NCBI RefSeq assembly: GCF_008831285.2 | Contig: NW_022205089.1 | Location: 1 to 27,149 of the forward strand | DNA length: 27,149 nucleotides | DNA from: Nymphaea colorata | Taxonomy: Eukaryota > Streptophyta > Magnoliopsida > Nymphaeales > Nymphaeaceae | Reading direction: 5' to 3' | Shown here: piece by piece, positions 10,801-22,284 of the stretch | How positions within the stretch are numbered: position 1 is the first letter of the stretch | Layout: each line of letters begins with the position of its first letter | Notes under the pieces: generated by a model | The model's database searches: none | Told to the model about the DNA's origin: nothing | The model's input: the letters and a program-made list of their open reading frames with translations, nothing else | Made by a program: the position numbers and the translations under genes

Positions 10801-13800
10801 AACTGATTGCTGTATTGGCTAAAATGATGATATTTATGCTCCTTTCAGCTTTTTCCGAACCAAAGAATCTTATACTTGGCCTTTTTGTCTCGCATTTTGT
10901 TTAGAAACGATTGTTAGGTACATAACATCTTCTTGCAATTCTTTATATCTTTTCATCATTATTCCCTTTGATTTTGACTCATACGTAAAATCTGGTCTTT
11001 TGGAAACTTCAACATCGTATGTCTAATTTTAAAATGTTTCTTGCAATTCAAGCTCGTATTTTTTGATGATCTAAGGAGAATCGACTGTAATTGAACCGCT
11101 TAGATATGCTCTGAAATTTTATCTCTTTAGACAGATAGGCAAAATTCTACATTTTTGCTTTGAATCGTAATGTAAAACGGAGTTGCTTCTATACTCTTTA
11201 AGCTTCTTTAGAAATATTTGTAATACTTGTCAAGGAATTACATTTAGACTTATCTCCTTCTGTAAGATATCCATGACCGGTATTCTTGGTCAGATGTTGA
11301 TGCTCTCAATTAATCTATCAATAAGCATAGATTCTAAAAATGCCTTGCTTTATCTTATTTTTCATCTGATAGAAACTGGTCGATAAGCTTTTCATATTGC
11401 CTCTTGAAGAGATTTCTCAATATTCTGTGGTTTTAGTATAGCAAATTGCTAAAGTATTTGACCTTCTCGAAAAACCATGCATTTCTCAAGATTCTGAAGA
11501 TCCAAACTGATTATTTCAATTTCGAAAATTAAATATTTTCCAGCTATCTTGCTAGGTAAAATATTTGATGTAAAAGCCCTCCTTCCAATTATTACCTAGC
11601 CTTTTATACTTCTTAGTCTCCAGGATTTTCCCGCAGATAATCCATCAAGTTAAAGATGTGCAACTAAACGGACTCATCATATCTAATCTTCCAAGGTTCA
11701 TAAACATGAATGCATATTACGTACGCCTTTACATTTTCAATGATTTTTTCTTTCTTTGGTTATACAATCTGCATTTACAATCCTGAAAGAAGCATCTGCG
11801 ATTCGATCTTTGAAGCCAACTATGAAATTTATTCTTTTTCGCTTGAGTTGTAGCTGGCCTCCAACTACAATAGCAAAGTTTAAATTCTTCTGCAAAAATA
11901 TTTAACTGTTGATTATTTGCTTGCATACCGAGCCATCAGCTTTTCTTTTACAAATTCCAGCAAAGGTACAATACTTTTTTCTGTATAATCTTCAATTTTT
12001 TATAAGAGCTAATCCGTGATCAATTTTTCCTCTTCCAGCATGAGCTTGAACCATAATATAGCAACCTTAATGCCTAGATACCTTATGCATTCATCATATT
12101 AGAATAACTTCCATAAAACCTTTATCAACCTGTTCCGATCATTATCCAAAGATTTAAGCATCTGCACTTACCATTAAGCCAAATCTTGATTGAGGAGTAG
12201 CATATTAAAATACTAGAAAAACCGTATCGAAAAAGGTATGATATTTTTCTATCCATACTCATCCTCTTTAAGCGCTTCGTAAAAGGCTTCATAGACTTTC
12301 TTTGCACTATCTCTTAGATTTTCCTTCAAGTAATCATATATTTCGTTGACTTGGATCCTTTGAGATTGGCCTGTCATATTTGGAGCATAGATTTCTTTCC
12401 AGAAGCCAGGATTGAGTTATATGATATCCATCGGTTTTTAAGAGAAAACTACAGTCTATTTATAGTGGTTCATCAAAAGGAAGATAAACAAATTTTAGAC
12501 TTTGCTATTACCTGCAACATAAAAAGTACTCTTCTAGGCAATTCTTAACTCGTATAGGTGCATTAACGAGCCATCGAACTCTGATGTAAGTCTTCTGTTG
12601 TATTGCTGCAGGTCAGCATATGTTATTCTTTTGTTTTAGTGACGGTATAGCAGTTTTAGATAGCTTGTTATTTCCTGCATTTTTATCTCTTTTCTCAATC
12701 GAGTGAAGCTATTGTGATGATCAACCATTTTCGTCAAGGTTTCAAGTGGTATATCATGATAAAATATTGCACAATTTTTAGGGCAAAACTCATATTGTTA
12801 AAATCTGGATTAAAGTTGGCATCGAATGTTAAGTTAGGTAAGCGTTAGCTGGAAATTGACAACCTAGTTCTTGTTTATCTGCAGGTGAGTCACATGCTAA
12901 AAAGAATCTTCCATCTATTCTTTGCTGCAGGGCTTTAGATGATATCATACCGTACATGAACTTTCACCCCTTCATCAGGCTTTTAACAGATATGATCAAA
13001 CGGAGTCGGCATCATGAGTAAGTTTCTTGACATAAAGCTATACTGCTAAGGAATGAAGAATCTCATCTTTTGTTTGATAGTTTTGTAGAGCTGAGAAATC
13101 CCCATTTCGACAATTTTGTTGTCTTCGAACTTGCTGAATAATAGCTTTTCATTGTCTTAATAGAAGAAAACTTGGCTTTGGTCCGTTGGTTTTACGATGA
13201 TTCTCAGAACATAAGATCCTTCGTAGAATTTTCTTCTTATATATTTTTTTTATTTCCAGTCACCAAGAACGCCATTATAGAAAAGTTATCTCCCTTCAAA
13301 AGGCTTCACAGAATATGGGTTTGCAATAACAGGAACGAAATTCACTATGATGTTTTAATCGGCTGATGGGTATAACTTTTTTCTGAACATTTTGATTTTA
13401 TCCTTGAAATCTTGCTTCATCTCTTAGGTGATAACAGATCCAATGGTAAAGACATCTTGATATTTCCTTTAGCAATTGAAAGAATAACCCCTCCTTAATT
13501 ATCGTTCAGTAAACTGCAAATGGCTTTAATTATCTATTTGGAACCTTCATCTTCCTTGATGATATCAACTTTTTCAAAAACGATGAGTTTGGTCTTGTTG
13601 ACAGAGTTATCAGCGATGTTCATATTATACAGGAAATGCTTTGTGCATCCAAGACAATTCAGTCTGGGCAGATTCTCGTTTTATATTCCTTAGAAATAGG
13701 CATCCTGAGCTTCAGTTTTTTTCTTCAGCTATTCAAGTTATTTCCTTTAGATAGAATTTTCAATTTTCGCTTGCGCATTTCCATTACTGCCAATGCTTTT

Positions 13801-15486
13801 AGTTAATGCGTTAAGTTTTTAGAGGTCCTTGAAGACGATATGCAACGCGTCTTGCCATTTCGATGTTTCTGCTTGGAACTGTTATAAAACTGAAATCAAA
13901 TTTGCGAAATTTATGGTTTTGTTCTTAAGAAGCTATCCCGAGATTGAAAGTTTGAATTTTTCATTTTTCCTCTATGGAGTTTGAACAACAATCAAGTATT
14001 TTATGATGTTGTCGATGAGATGTTATGAGATTTATAAGTATCTTTGCCGTTCTCTTACGCACTAATCTCTTATACGATCTTTCTAAGATTTGAGCAACTA
14101 AATCTTATTTTTCTTTGCCATTTAGTCTTACATTCTCTTTCTTATCTCTGCTTCCATGCTTGTAATGTTGAGTCTTGCCATAAAGTTTTTCATGATCATC
14201 ACCGAATTGGGATAAAAAGATTCATATTTTTCCTTAATTTCAAATGATTTGTAATCAAGCAAACATATGAATTTTCTCATCTCTTCATTGTAAAGACCAT
14301 TGTATTCTTTCCAACTCTTGAATAGATTTTTAATGTAATCTTGCAGGCCTGTCTACCAGTAGACTTTCAAAAAAAGAATGTTGTTTCGACCGTATTCTTT
14401 GGTCAAGTTTTCAAGATCATCCTTAGTAAAATTCTCAAAGTTGACATTTAGTCTCTTCTATCCAATTAACGCTTTTTTACTTTGGGCCCTTGAATGTGGA
14501 AAAACCTAACTCCAGTCCTTTTATTATTCTTGGTTATTGTTGTCGGAATGAAGATGATAATTTTTGCAGAAATATTTAGCAATACTGTTCAGCATATCTT
14601 CATCTTTTATACTGAATTGTTTCACCTCCTATATCGAGGCCTTCGGTGTGATGACTAGCCTACGATAATATTTAATGATTTGCTTATCAATAACAGATTG
14701 AATAATGCTTGTCATTCTCTTCATTCCTCTGCACTGGATCTCAATAAAAGCGTTGATATTGACTCCACATTAGATTATATATTCCGCCATCCATAAACTC
14801 AACAACAATTCAGCTTATCTAATGTTCCTCTCACAGCTTCGGCTTATCTACAACCTTATAACTATCTCCTAGTCATCGTTGTCGAAGTTTCGTGTATATG
14901 CTAAGAAATACTAATCGCAAAAGGATTGTATGCAAACCCCATGTTTATAGCATAACTACTTAAGGCTTTAGATATTTTAACTTATCTGCTCCGGTAAGCT
15001 ACTTTTATCGAAAAAGCTGAAAAAAGGATGATTTCTATTAAGTAATTCAACAAGTTCGGTAAAAGAATAATCTTCTGTCAGTTTTTTGGTATACCACTAA
15101 TGCAAATGGTATGGCTGAGCATCGATTCCTAGTTGTTTCAAAGTTTGCTTGGCTTGGTTGAGATTTTATTCTGAAATATGTTACAAAGCAACCTGGAAAA
15201 TAAGTCTGAGCTTTTTTTGTTTGATTTCTGTTTATTACACTCTCACACGGAAGTAACGAAGAGGCTCAGACTAACTCAATACAATCAATTCGATTCTATG
15301 GTTGATATTTGATGCCTAAATTTCAGTCCAGAAGATGGTCTCCAATTTTTATCTTTAGATAGCTGGCAAAAGTCCCTTTTTCTCTTATTACTCCTGCTGC
15401 TTGTAGTGAATACAGCAAGGAAGGACCACTATGTCGGAGTTCTCAGGCTATTCTGCTTAACCTTTCGAGCCTTTTTAACCAATCAT
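7854..15486 (-). CDS. Gene B: giant Schlafen-like protein with possible vWA-like C-terminus
   Basis: About 2,500 residues from the ATG at 15486 (MIG, then a charged tail) to the TGA at 7854. One frame is open for over 2 kb (15486-13420) and holds the N-terminal region, the family helical block, CLGCTKHFLY (13645-13656) and the AlbA_2-type core IIKAICSLLND with a GGVILS loop (near 13490). YVLRIIVKPTDQSQVFFY follows near 13150, then CAIFYHDIPLE and FYVAGNSKVQNLFIFLLMN, matching the C-terminal region of the other copies. From about 12350 down there are some 1,500 unique residues, largely helical. Near 8050-8420, IICINGC, DFIQDLTPFGTYHKSNLADV and NIIVIYDKIS are laid out like a degenerate von Willebrand A domain. 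Frame changes occur near 13420, 12900, 11090, 9930, 9870, 9590, 9030, 8490 and 8060, with a two-base discrepancy near 10141, where the protein could also be two genes. Confidence 0.75.
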
Positions 15487-15570
15487 CAATATATAGATAA
15501 TGAATGGTAATTTTTTTTTGATGTTACTAGAACTACCTTTTCTCTTTTGATTTATGTGATACTAGAACAA

Positions 15571-16450
15571 ATGATTTCCGATAAAAATTCTCTTGATCTG
15601 AACATCTATTCGTATTTAAAACGTAAACGATGGTTCTGGGTCATTATTATTATAAAGAACTAAAGGATAAGTTTTTGATTGGATGCATGATTTAATAATA
15701 AAGATCATCATATGATTCTTTATCTTCTTTACCATTTGTATTTGTTATGTTCCCTATGAAAGGAATTAATAATGCGACTATATATTATCAATGATTAAAA
15801 AGCATGATACTCTTCATTCCTAACCTTTGCCTACATTATTAAAATTACATTAACAATTGCCGAAGAACATGATAGAGAGTGTCTTCAAAGCCTTTTTACT
15901 TTATCCCTTCAATATTCCAGCTTTGACTGATGTTGTCAAGGATCTATACTTGATGATGGATGCATGCTGACCCTCAATTCAGTGTTTTCAGCGCTTTATC
16001 TTAAGATTAATGCCACAAAGGCTTGTTGATATTATTTTTGATAATTTTTAGAAAAATTACCCATAAGACCTAGTTTTATTTAGTCAAATTTAGAAATACT
16101 TTTTTTTTTCTAAAGAAAATTATTAAACCGAGCTTTTTGATCGAATTCTCCAATTTTAACTCTTACATCAAAAAAAAAAATTATTTAATGCGGATCATCA
16201 AATCTATGATGTTTATCTGAAGATTCAAGAATATTTTAGTGGAATCGAAAAACCTCTATTTCGCAAAAATTGATTAAAAACAAATGAAGCAAAGCATAGA
16301 TTTGCATCGTAAAGTAGAGATTTATGCAATTTAAGATGAATAAACATCAAAATTAATTGTAAAGTAAAAGAAAAAATAGTAAAAAAACTTGAAAAACTCA
16401 TAAATAAGCTCATTTCAATCGAATAAATAACTTTTAAGTTTTTATTATGA
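15571..16450 (+). CDS. Unknown protein H
   Basis: A frame-broken plus-strand gene of about 290 residues, starting at the ATG at 15571 (MISDKNSLDLNIYSYLKRK). Readable pieces in successive frames are YYYKELKDKFLIGCMIEEER, LPFVFVMFPMKGINNATIYY, LPKNMIESVFKAFLLYPFNI then TDVVKDLYLMMDAC, MLTLNSVFSALYLKINATKA, and IYDVYLKIQEYFSGIEKPLF. The last third is Lys-rich, AT-rich and hard to frame; a TGA near 16448 is the likely end. One short hydrophobic stretch could be a membrane segment. I do not recognise the family. It starts 84 bases from the divergent gene B and ends about 90 bases from the convergent gene C, the same spacing seen elsewhere in the window. The first half is well supported by codon content, the second half less so. 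Confidence 0.45.
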
Positions 16451-16539
16451 ATCATAATACTCAAGAAACATGCATTTCATGTTTATCTTCATAAATCAAG
16501 CTTTCTTTTCGAACCTCATAAAGATTTATCAATAAAATA

Positions 16540-19500
16540 TCACTTTTTATAGACCTGTTTAAATCTAGATCTCTTTTCATTCTCGCTCATTCTATCGATG
16601 CCTTTGGGATTCTTGAATGACGATCGCTATAGAAATTGGGTCATCACAATATAGATGTATAGTGAGGATTCTTTGCTATCTGTTTGGATGTAGAATTATT
16701 GATCGTTATTATCCGTTATGAACTTCCACATTATGAGTGTTTACTTCGGGTATTGTTTCTTCAGCCATACACTCAGACTGTTGAAATCAGCTTAGGGCAT
16801 GATGTTCCTTTGGTTGCGCTCAGTCAGTCGAATGTATTCGGTTATGAGAATAAGCAATAAGTTCCTTCCTCCGAACTAAAAGTCTTTGTTGTTGCTAATC
16901 ACCGATAAGAGTTCATCAAAGCGAACGTTGTGGTACATTATCCCTGAGTGAGCTGCACCTTTGAGTCTCAAACTTTCGAAAGGAGCGACAATCACACACT
17001 CGATGTTATATCTCTGCAGGTTCTTCCTGATTGTCTCATGGTCTGACCTCTTGGCCACCACAACAGAGGCGTATTTGTACTTTAGTTCGAGATTCTATAT
17101 TGTTATGGTGGGTTCTTCTCTCCTTTGGAACACTTGAATTCCGACTTAAGGGTTTTGCATGCGTGGTCCATCGTGCAGACTGTTTTCATGAATAGCTTCC
17201 GTTCGATCGGGTGCAAGTCCCTGAATTCATAATCGAAATCTTTGAAGTTTCTTTTGATGAGCTTGTGAATATGCCTTCCCGTCACCTATCTTTTTCCCTA
17301 AGGGAAGAGCGACTTTGTTCTGATACTGAAAATGGGTCTTTCGTCTTGAGTCCAGAAGTAAGTAACGTGACCGTCTGTGGGCTTGACGACAATGCGGGCG
17401 ACGTAGACTCCTTCTTGGAAGATCGGTGACCTCTTTGGAACTTGCTTTAATTAAAGTGGATCCTAGGCAAGAGGCACCCACGAGATGAAGATGTTTTGCC
17501 TATTTAAGGTCGTGGGTAGATCGAGCCAATAAAATCATTCAGTTTTTGTTCCACTTCATTTTTTTCCTTTTCGAGGATGAGCCCTCCTCGGGAATAACGA
17601 CATTGTTGGTCCTTGCACAGTCGAAAAGAATCACGCCTCCCTATCCATTCAGGAGAGCACATATTTCATCTTTGATTGTTGCAGCGTTGTTACTTATCTG
17701 CGAAACAGACCCCAAAGTGACTAAAATGCTTTTGCAAACCTCAGGCCGATGGATGTTATGATTTACATAAAAGAATTGGGAACACCCGAGGCAATTTTGA
17801 ATGGGGAAAACGATGTTTGGGATATTCTCAAGGAAAGCTGACATGATTTCATCCCTATTTGCTGCATAATTGGGGTCTCTTCGAATCATATGGTTTGTGA
17901 CAATGTAGAATATCTACATCCATCCACTGTAGGGATCCAAATATTCCTTTGAATTGGCTATGAAGTCGGAAAGAGCGACCCTTTGGTCTGTCTTAGGATC
18001 ACGAACGTAGTAGATTCCGTTACGAGTTGACCTTGTCGCAACTTACTGTATGTAGTGCTGAAAGAGCAAATCGGTGAGGTGATCATCAATGTTGAGCCTT
18101 CTTCTAGATCCTTTATACCCAAGCGCATCTTATAATCTTTTTTGAATGCGGTAGATAGCTGGGTAGACCAACCTACTTTCATTAATGAATTCAATTTTTA
18201 GCTTTATCAAATCAAGGAAACGCTCGATATATGGCCGATAAATCGAACCAAAGAAATCCCATTTTAGTAAGAGCTATCCGATGAACTTTTCTAGTTTTGT
18301 TTGACGATGGTAAAGGTATCCGTAGTCACTCATTTCAAACTAGCTCAAAAGGTCAATGAAGTATTACAAATCTTACCTATTTTTCTCAGAAAAATGTTGT
18401 AATTTTGCTTTGGTTTCATCATTTGTTATCGATTGCTTATTAAGATCTTTTAGTTATCTTTTTAATTTTTCCTTCTCTTCTGGAGAAATAGTTGTGTAGT
18501 ATCTTACCTTAGCCGACTGTGCTGCTTTCATTGCCTCAGATATCAGCGAATGAACCCTCTAACACTTATCTTTGATCTTCAATAGCTCGATTAAAATAGT
18601 CCTAATTTGTCTTCTTTTGAGAGAATCTTTGAAAGCTAATAAACTTTCATAGTAATCTAGCGTAAAGCTTTGGATCGATAGTTCATACGAATGCCAAACA
18701 CCTAATTCACAATATAGGTAATTTTATTCCTTTTGAATTGCGTCGAATTTCTTACCCCCGCTCCGTTCTAGCTGAGTTTCTTCATCAATAAATTTATATT
18801 CCAGGTTTTTGGTTTATTTCAAAAGCAAAGACTCACTTGCTACAGCCTCTACTATTTCATTCCATGTTGGCTTCTTTTCGTTCTTTTATCCTTTAATCGT
18901 AGAAGATTCGTCTTCATAAGATTAATCTTCACTTTGCATTTGTAGATAGCTTTAGTTTGCCTCTTCGATTTCCTCAATTGTTTCCTATAGGTCTGAATAG
19001 TATTCTTTTTATGTGAGATCTAATCTTTATTCTATAATTTTCAAACCATTTTCAAGCTTTGACTATTCCTGAACATTTTTTTCGTATTCAATGCAAGGAA
19101 GAGATTTATTTACTTGCAACTAATCCTTGCAAACAGGAACAGAAAATAAAATATTGTTGCATATGTGTGGTCTGGGGTGTATTTAAACAAGATAGTCAAT
19201 TAACTTCTGTTCGATTTCTCTTTTGATATGATAGCTTATCCGATCTTTAATGCCAATTTTAAAGCTACTAACCTGAAAAATATAATCGAAAGGCTTTAAG
19301 ATTATCTTTTATGGCTCAGGTTAGTTGCTATTATCATCTATGTAGAAGAATTGTGTACATATGGGATGGATTTGACTTGAAAAGTTTATCTTTTTCACCT
19401 TTTCGCAAAAATTCGCCACACTATTATCCTGTTCAGGGGCTTAATTTGAGCTTATTCTTGCAATAATTTCTGTAAAAAAGGTGAAAAGCTGATCCAATAT

Positions 19501-20555
19501 GCCAAAAGGATCAAAACATTCCTTTTTGCAAGCTGCTATGAACTCTGAAAGCAGAAATCTTTGGTCTGTTTTAAGATCTTTAACATAAAATCTTCCTCTT
19601 CGAGCTAAGTTCGTTTCAACTTATCTGATGTAATGTTGGAAAAGTAGCTCAATCAAATGTCCAATGTTGATTTTTTTCGCAGGTTCTTTAAAATCGAATT
19701 AACTCCATAATCTTTTTTAGCGCGATGAAGAGCAGGCTAGACCATTCTAATCTGGGAAATAGATTCGATATTCTTCATAGCTTACTCAAATAAATGATGA
19801 ATGTATCTCGAATATACCTTTCTGAAAAAACTTCTCCAACTTTGTATGATTTCTCTAATGGTTCCTTCAAGTTTCTCTTCGCAATCGAAAAGGCGTGCAT
19901 AATCATACATATCAACTTAGCTCAAACAACCAATGAAGTATTCCAAATCTTACCTATCTTTATCAAAAGATTATGCTATCCTTTCTATTTTTCCATCATT
20001 AAATAGCTGTTTGCTCATCTATCTAATTAATTTCCCTTATCTCTCCTTTTCCTCTAACGGAATGCAACTTTAACATCTTATTACTGCTGGCTATGCCTTG
20101 TTGATAGCCAAGAAAAATAGTAAACCTTTCAACATTAATATTATCTAGGTTTGTAAGAAGCCAAACCTGTGCAAACATAGAAAACCGTAATACTCATCTT
20201 ATAGCAGTTTTATTATCTTCTCGTATTGTGCTTCCAAGCTCGTCTTTGTGTCTTCAACAATTTGCTTCTCTTCGGCACATGCATAATATGCATCTAGAAC
20301 TTTGCTTTGATTTCTTTGCGCAATAGCTTCTTCATCAGTGTATTGTCGACCAAAGGCTTAGGAGGATCTTAAATGCAATACACATTTCGCCACTTTGCTC
20401 TTCAGTTAAACCCATCTCGAATTTTCTCTTTGGCTGTTGGTATGATTAGATGACTCAAATGACTGGGGATCACTACGAAGTACATCTGGATCACAAAATT
20501 TGAATCTTGCCCACTTTTCCACCATATCCGGAACAAGTTCATATGCTGAGTTCAT
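16540..20555 (-). CDS. Gene C: Schlafen-like protein with two tandem modules
   Basis: About 1,340 residues from the ATG at 20555 (MNSAYELVPDMVEKWARFKF) to the TGA at 16540. Two related modules lie in one gene. The first (about residues 160-480) has the helical block and a reduced core (HPICTQFFY, then KLIDYLVQIHPRPHI) without the LLNG-GG loop. The second (from about residue 680) is complete: the helical block with KLEKFIG and LVYPAIYRIQ, CLGCSQFFY (17783-17794), IKDEICALLNG then GGVILFDC (near 17620-17670), YVARIVVKPTDGHVTYFW, SIRTKSLFP, and the C-terminal IMWKFITDNNDQ region ending QVYKK. Over 2 kb (about 19680-17580) is open in one frame, so the tandem structure is not an artefact of joining frames. 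Single-base gaps occur near 19690, 17575, 17505 and 17105. A coiled, acidic linker joins the modules. Confidence 0.87.
19110..20100 (-). repeat. Degenerate first module of gene C
   Basis: This stretch aligns at protein level with the second module of the same gene. Matching pairs are PLEEKERQGKLIRQ with SPEEKEKLKRQLKDL, DRQDLEYFIGCLSQVDMYDY with NRQDLQYFIDLLSQFEMSDY, LLFQHYIRQV with LLFQHYIQQV, LKTDQRFLLSEFIA with PKTDQRVALSDFIA, and IHPRPHI with IYPRPQI. The segment between the CTQFFY motif and KREIEQKL lacks the ICALLNG-GG loop found in every other copy. The module is an old internal duplication whose AlbA_2-type core has been lost or reworked. Confidence 0.75.
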
Positions 20556-20633
20556 TTATTATTATTATACTTTTAATGAGTTTATTTGTATTAATGTGAA
20601 AGAGATTTTTAAAAAACTTAGGTCGATAACGTA

Positions 20634-21363
20634 ATGCCATCTAGACTGAATAATCATCAATTTGGCCTTTCCATTAAGTCTATTCGGAGGTAATAAAAGT
20701 TGTTGTTCCAGGGAAATGATAAGCAATATGACTAAAAAAAAGGGTTAGATAAGGTTGATGTATAATTAATGAAGCATTATAGCTGTTCATAATTGAATTT
20801 TAATCAATAATTAAGCCTAAAAGCTGAAAACTCTTATTTTTTTTTCTTTTTTGAGAAAAACTAGAAAAGTTTTGGTTATTTACATACAATAACATGCTAA
20901 ATATAAGGAATATGAAGCATGCTTATCGTTCTCAAGAGTAATTTATCCAAACTATATAGATTAAGGTTCAAAATACAAAGATAGTAATTATAGAAGATAT
21001 GCTCACCTTCTTCAAATAAAATAAAATAATCATTCATTTGATAATAGCTGATTCGCATTACTTAACAGTGCTTACCTTATTGTTTAATTTTTTGATGGTT
21101 TTCCTTTTTACAGGCAAACTAATCCAACCCTTGAAATTGTAATAAGAACAATTATACTCTAAGATGTTGCCCAGACAATATTGATAAAACTTGTTGATTT
21201 ATCATTCATTAATAGTCCCAAAACGAGCTATTTTTAATATCTACCTTTATTAATTTCCTCTAATTTCCTTATTCCACAATTTTTAACACGATTTATCGAT
21301 TAAGATGATCATAAAGCAGTTTAAGATGTGAGCTTGAGGCATATGATCAAAAAAACCCTTATT
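20634..21363 (+). CDS. Unknown protein J with a C-terminal membrane segment
   Basis: Starts at the ATG at 20634 (MPSRLNNHQFGLSIKSIRRE), 78 bases from the divergent gene C start. The first frame is open to 20913 and runs through KKGLDKVDV and ELMKHYSCSELNFNQ. The next frame carries RNMKHAYRSQ, EFIQTIEIKVQNTKIVIIED and one hydrophobic stretch (LTVLTLLFNFLMVFLFTGKL), a good transmembrane candidate, followed by LEEEQLYSKMLPRQY and a TGA at 21182. Codon content in the next frame (LIKLVDLSFINSPKTSYF, then RFIDEDDHKAVEDVSLRHM) suggests the gene really runs on to about 21360, facing gene G. The true stop is not resolved. A T-rich run near 20840 sits at the first frame change. Family not recognised. 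Confidence 0.5.
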
Positions 21364-21377
21364 AAACCCAACTGTCG

Positions 21378-22284
21378 TCAGGCAGCCAATAATTACTTGA
21401 ATCCATTTTCCATAAAATATAAAACCATCTCAATCCCGATCCCAAGACCAAGATAACCTTCAACAAAACAATGATTAGTTAGTTCAAGAATACTTTTCAT
21501 AAGAAAGGCACGTTTCTCTTGCTACGGGTATGATCTAGATTATTGCTTCAAGTATATAGGTGGGAATTTAGACGGTCTCCTAAGGAAAGTACTGATATTT
21601 ATTGACTTAATGACCCTTCCAATAGGCAAACCGTGGTGTGTATTGTTCTCGTGTGGATGATATGAAGTGAAAGGAGATATGATTGGCTGGCCAGCCTGTC
21701 TTCCTGAAGATTTTCCACTTAATTTCGGATTGGTATGGTCATGATGTTGCTCTTATCACGAAGCTTTTACTCTCAATTTTCTCGAAATGCGAGTTAGAAC
21801 TTAAGCTCTAGAAGGATCTAACATCAGTTTAAAATCTAAAAGATAAAGATTTATATTCGAAAGCGACCGAAACAAAATGGCAGGATTTACAAGAGCTAAA
21901 ATATGATTGCTTATATCAATTATTAGTGTGTTGCAATTTTCTTATGCTGCCATCTTCTAAGATAATGATTATGCTTGGAGTTTATGTAAATAGAGAAGCA
22001 TCTTAATTTTAGTTGCTTTATATTCATTGGCCGATATTTGGCCATATCATAGTTTCAACATCAAAATCCCTCAAAATAATATGTTGTTAGCCTTAATACA
22101 ATCGAATTTTATTTTAGCTAAGAGTCTGAAGTCCATAAAAATTGCGTAAGAATATTAAAACTGGCCAAATTGTGATGCGGTTCATGACCTCATTGACATA
22201 TATATCATCTTTAAGATCTTTTAAAACCTTTAAGAAATCTCTTTCACTTTTTTTATAAATTTTTTGATAAGCAGGGCTATGCAT
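21378..22284 (-). CDS. Unknown protein G
   Basis: A minus-strand gene of about 300 residues spread over three frames. It starts near the ATG at 22284 (MHSPAYQKIYKKSERDFLKV) and continues with LKDLKDDIYVNEVMNRITIW, DFDVETMIWPNIGQ, ANEYKATKIKMLLYLHKLQA, NCNTLIIDISNHILALVNPA, FRFETDVRSFESLSS, MTIPIRNEVENLQEDRLASQ, and FLMKSILELTNHCFVEGYLG. It ends MENGFKELLAA at the TGA at 21378. Pieces overlap end to end; most changes equal one missing base, with a two-base step near 22030. The plus-strand shadow is open too, but its composition is that of an antisense copy. I do not recognise the family. The start codon overlaps the first possible start of gene D on the other strand, so one of the two true starts is likely further in. 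Confidence 0.5.
22279..22284. other. ATGCAT palindrome at two facing start codons
   Basis: This six-base palindrome supplies an ATG on both strands: the first possible start of gene D (plus) and the likely start of gene G (minus). If both are used, the genes would have no spacer between them. A downstream start for one gene (22325 for D, or 22185 for G) is the more ordinary alternative. Confidence 0.4.

Noticed and set aside
16225-16464. A 79-codon minus-strand frame bounded by real TGA codons
   Set aside because: It is hydrophobic, antisense to the Lys-rich end of gene H, and has no supporting similarity.
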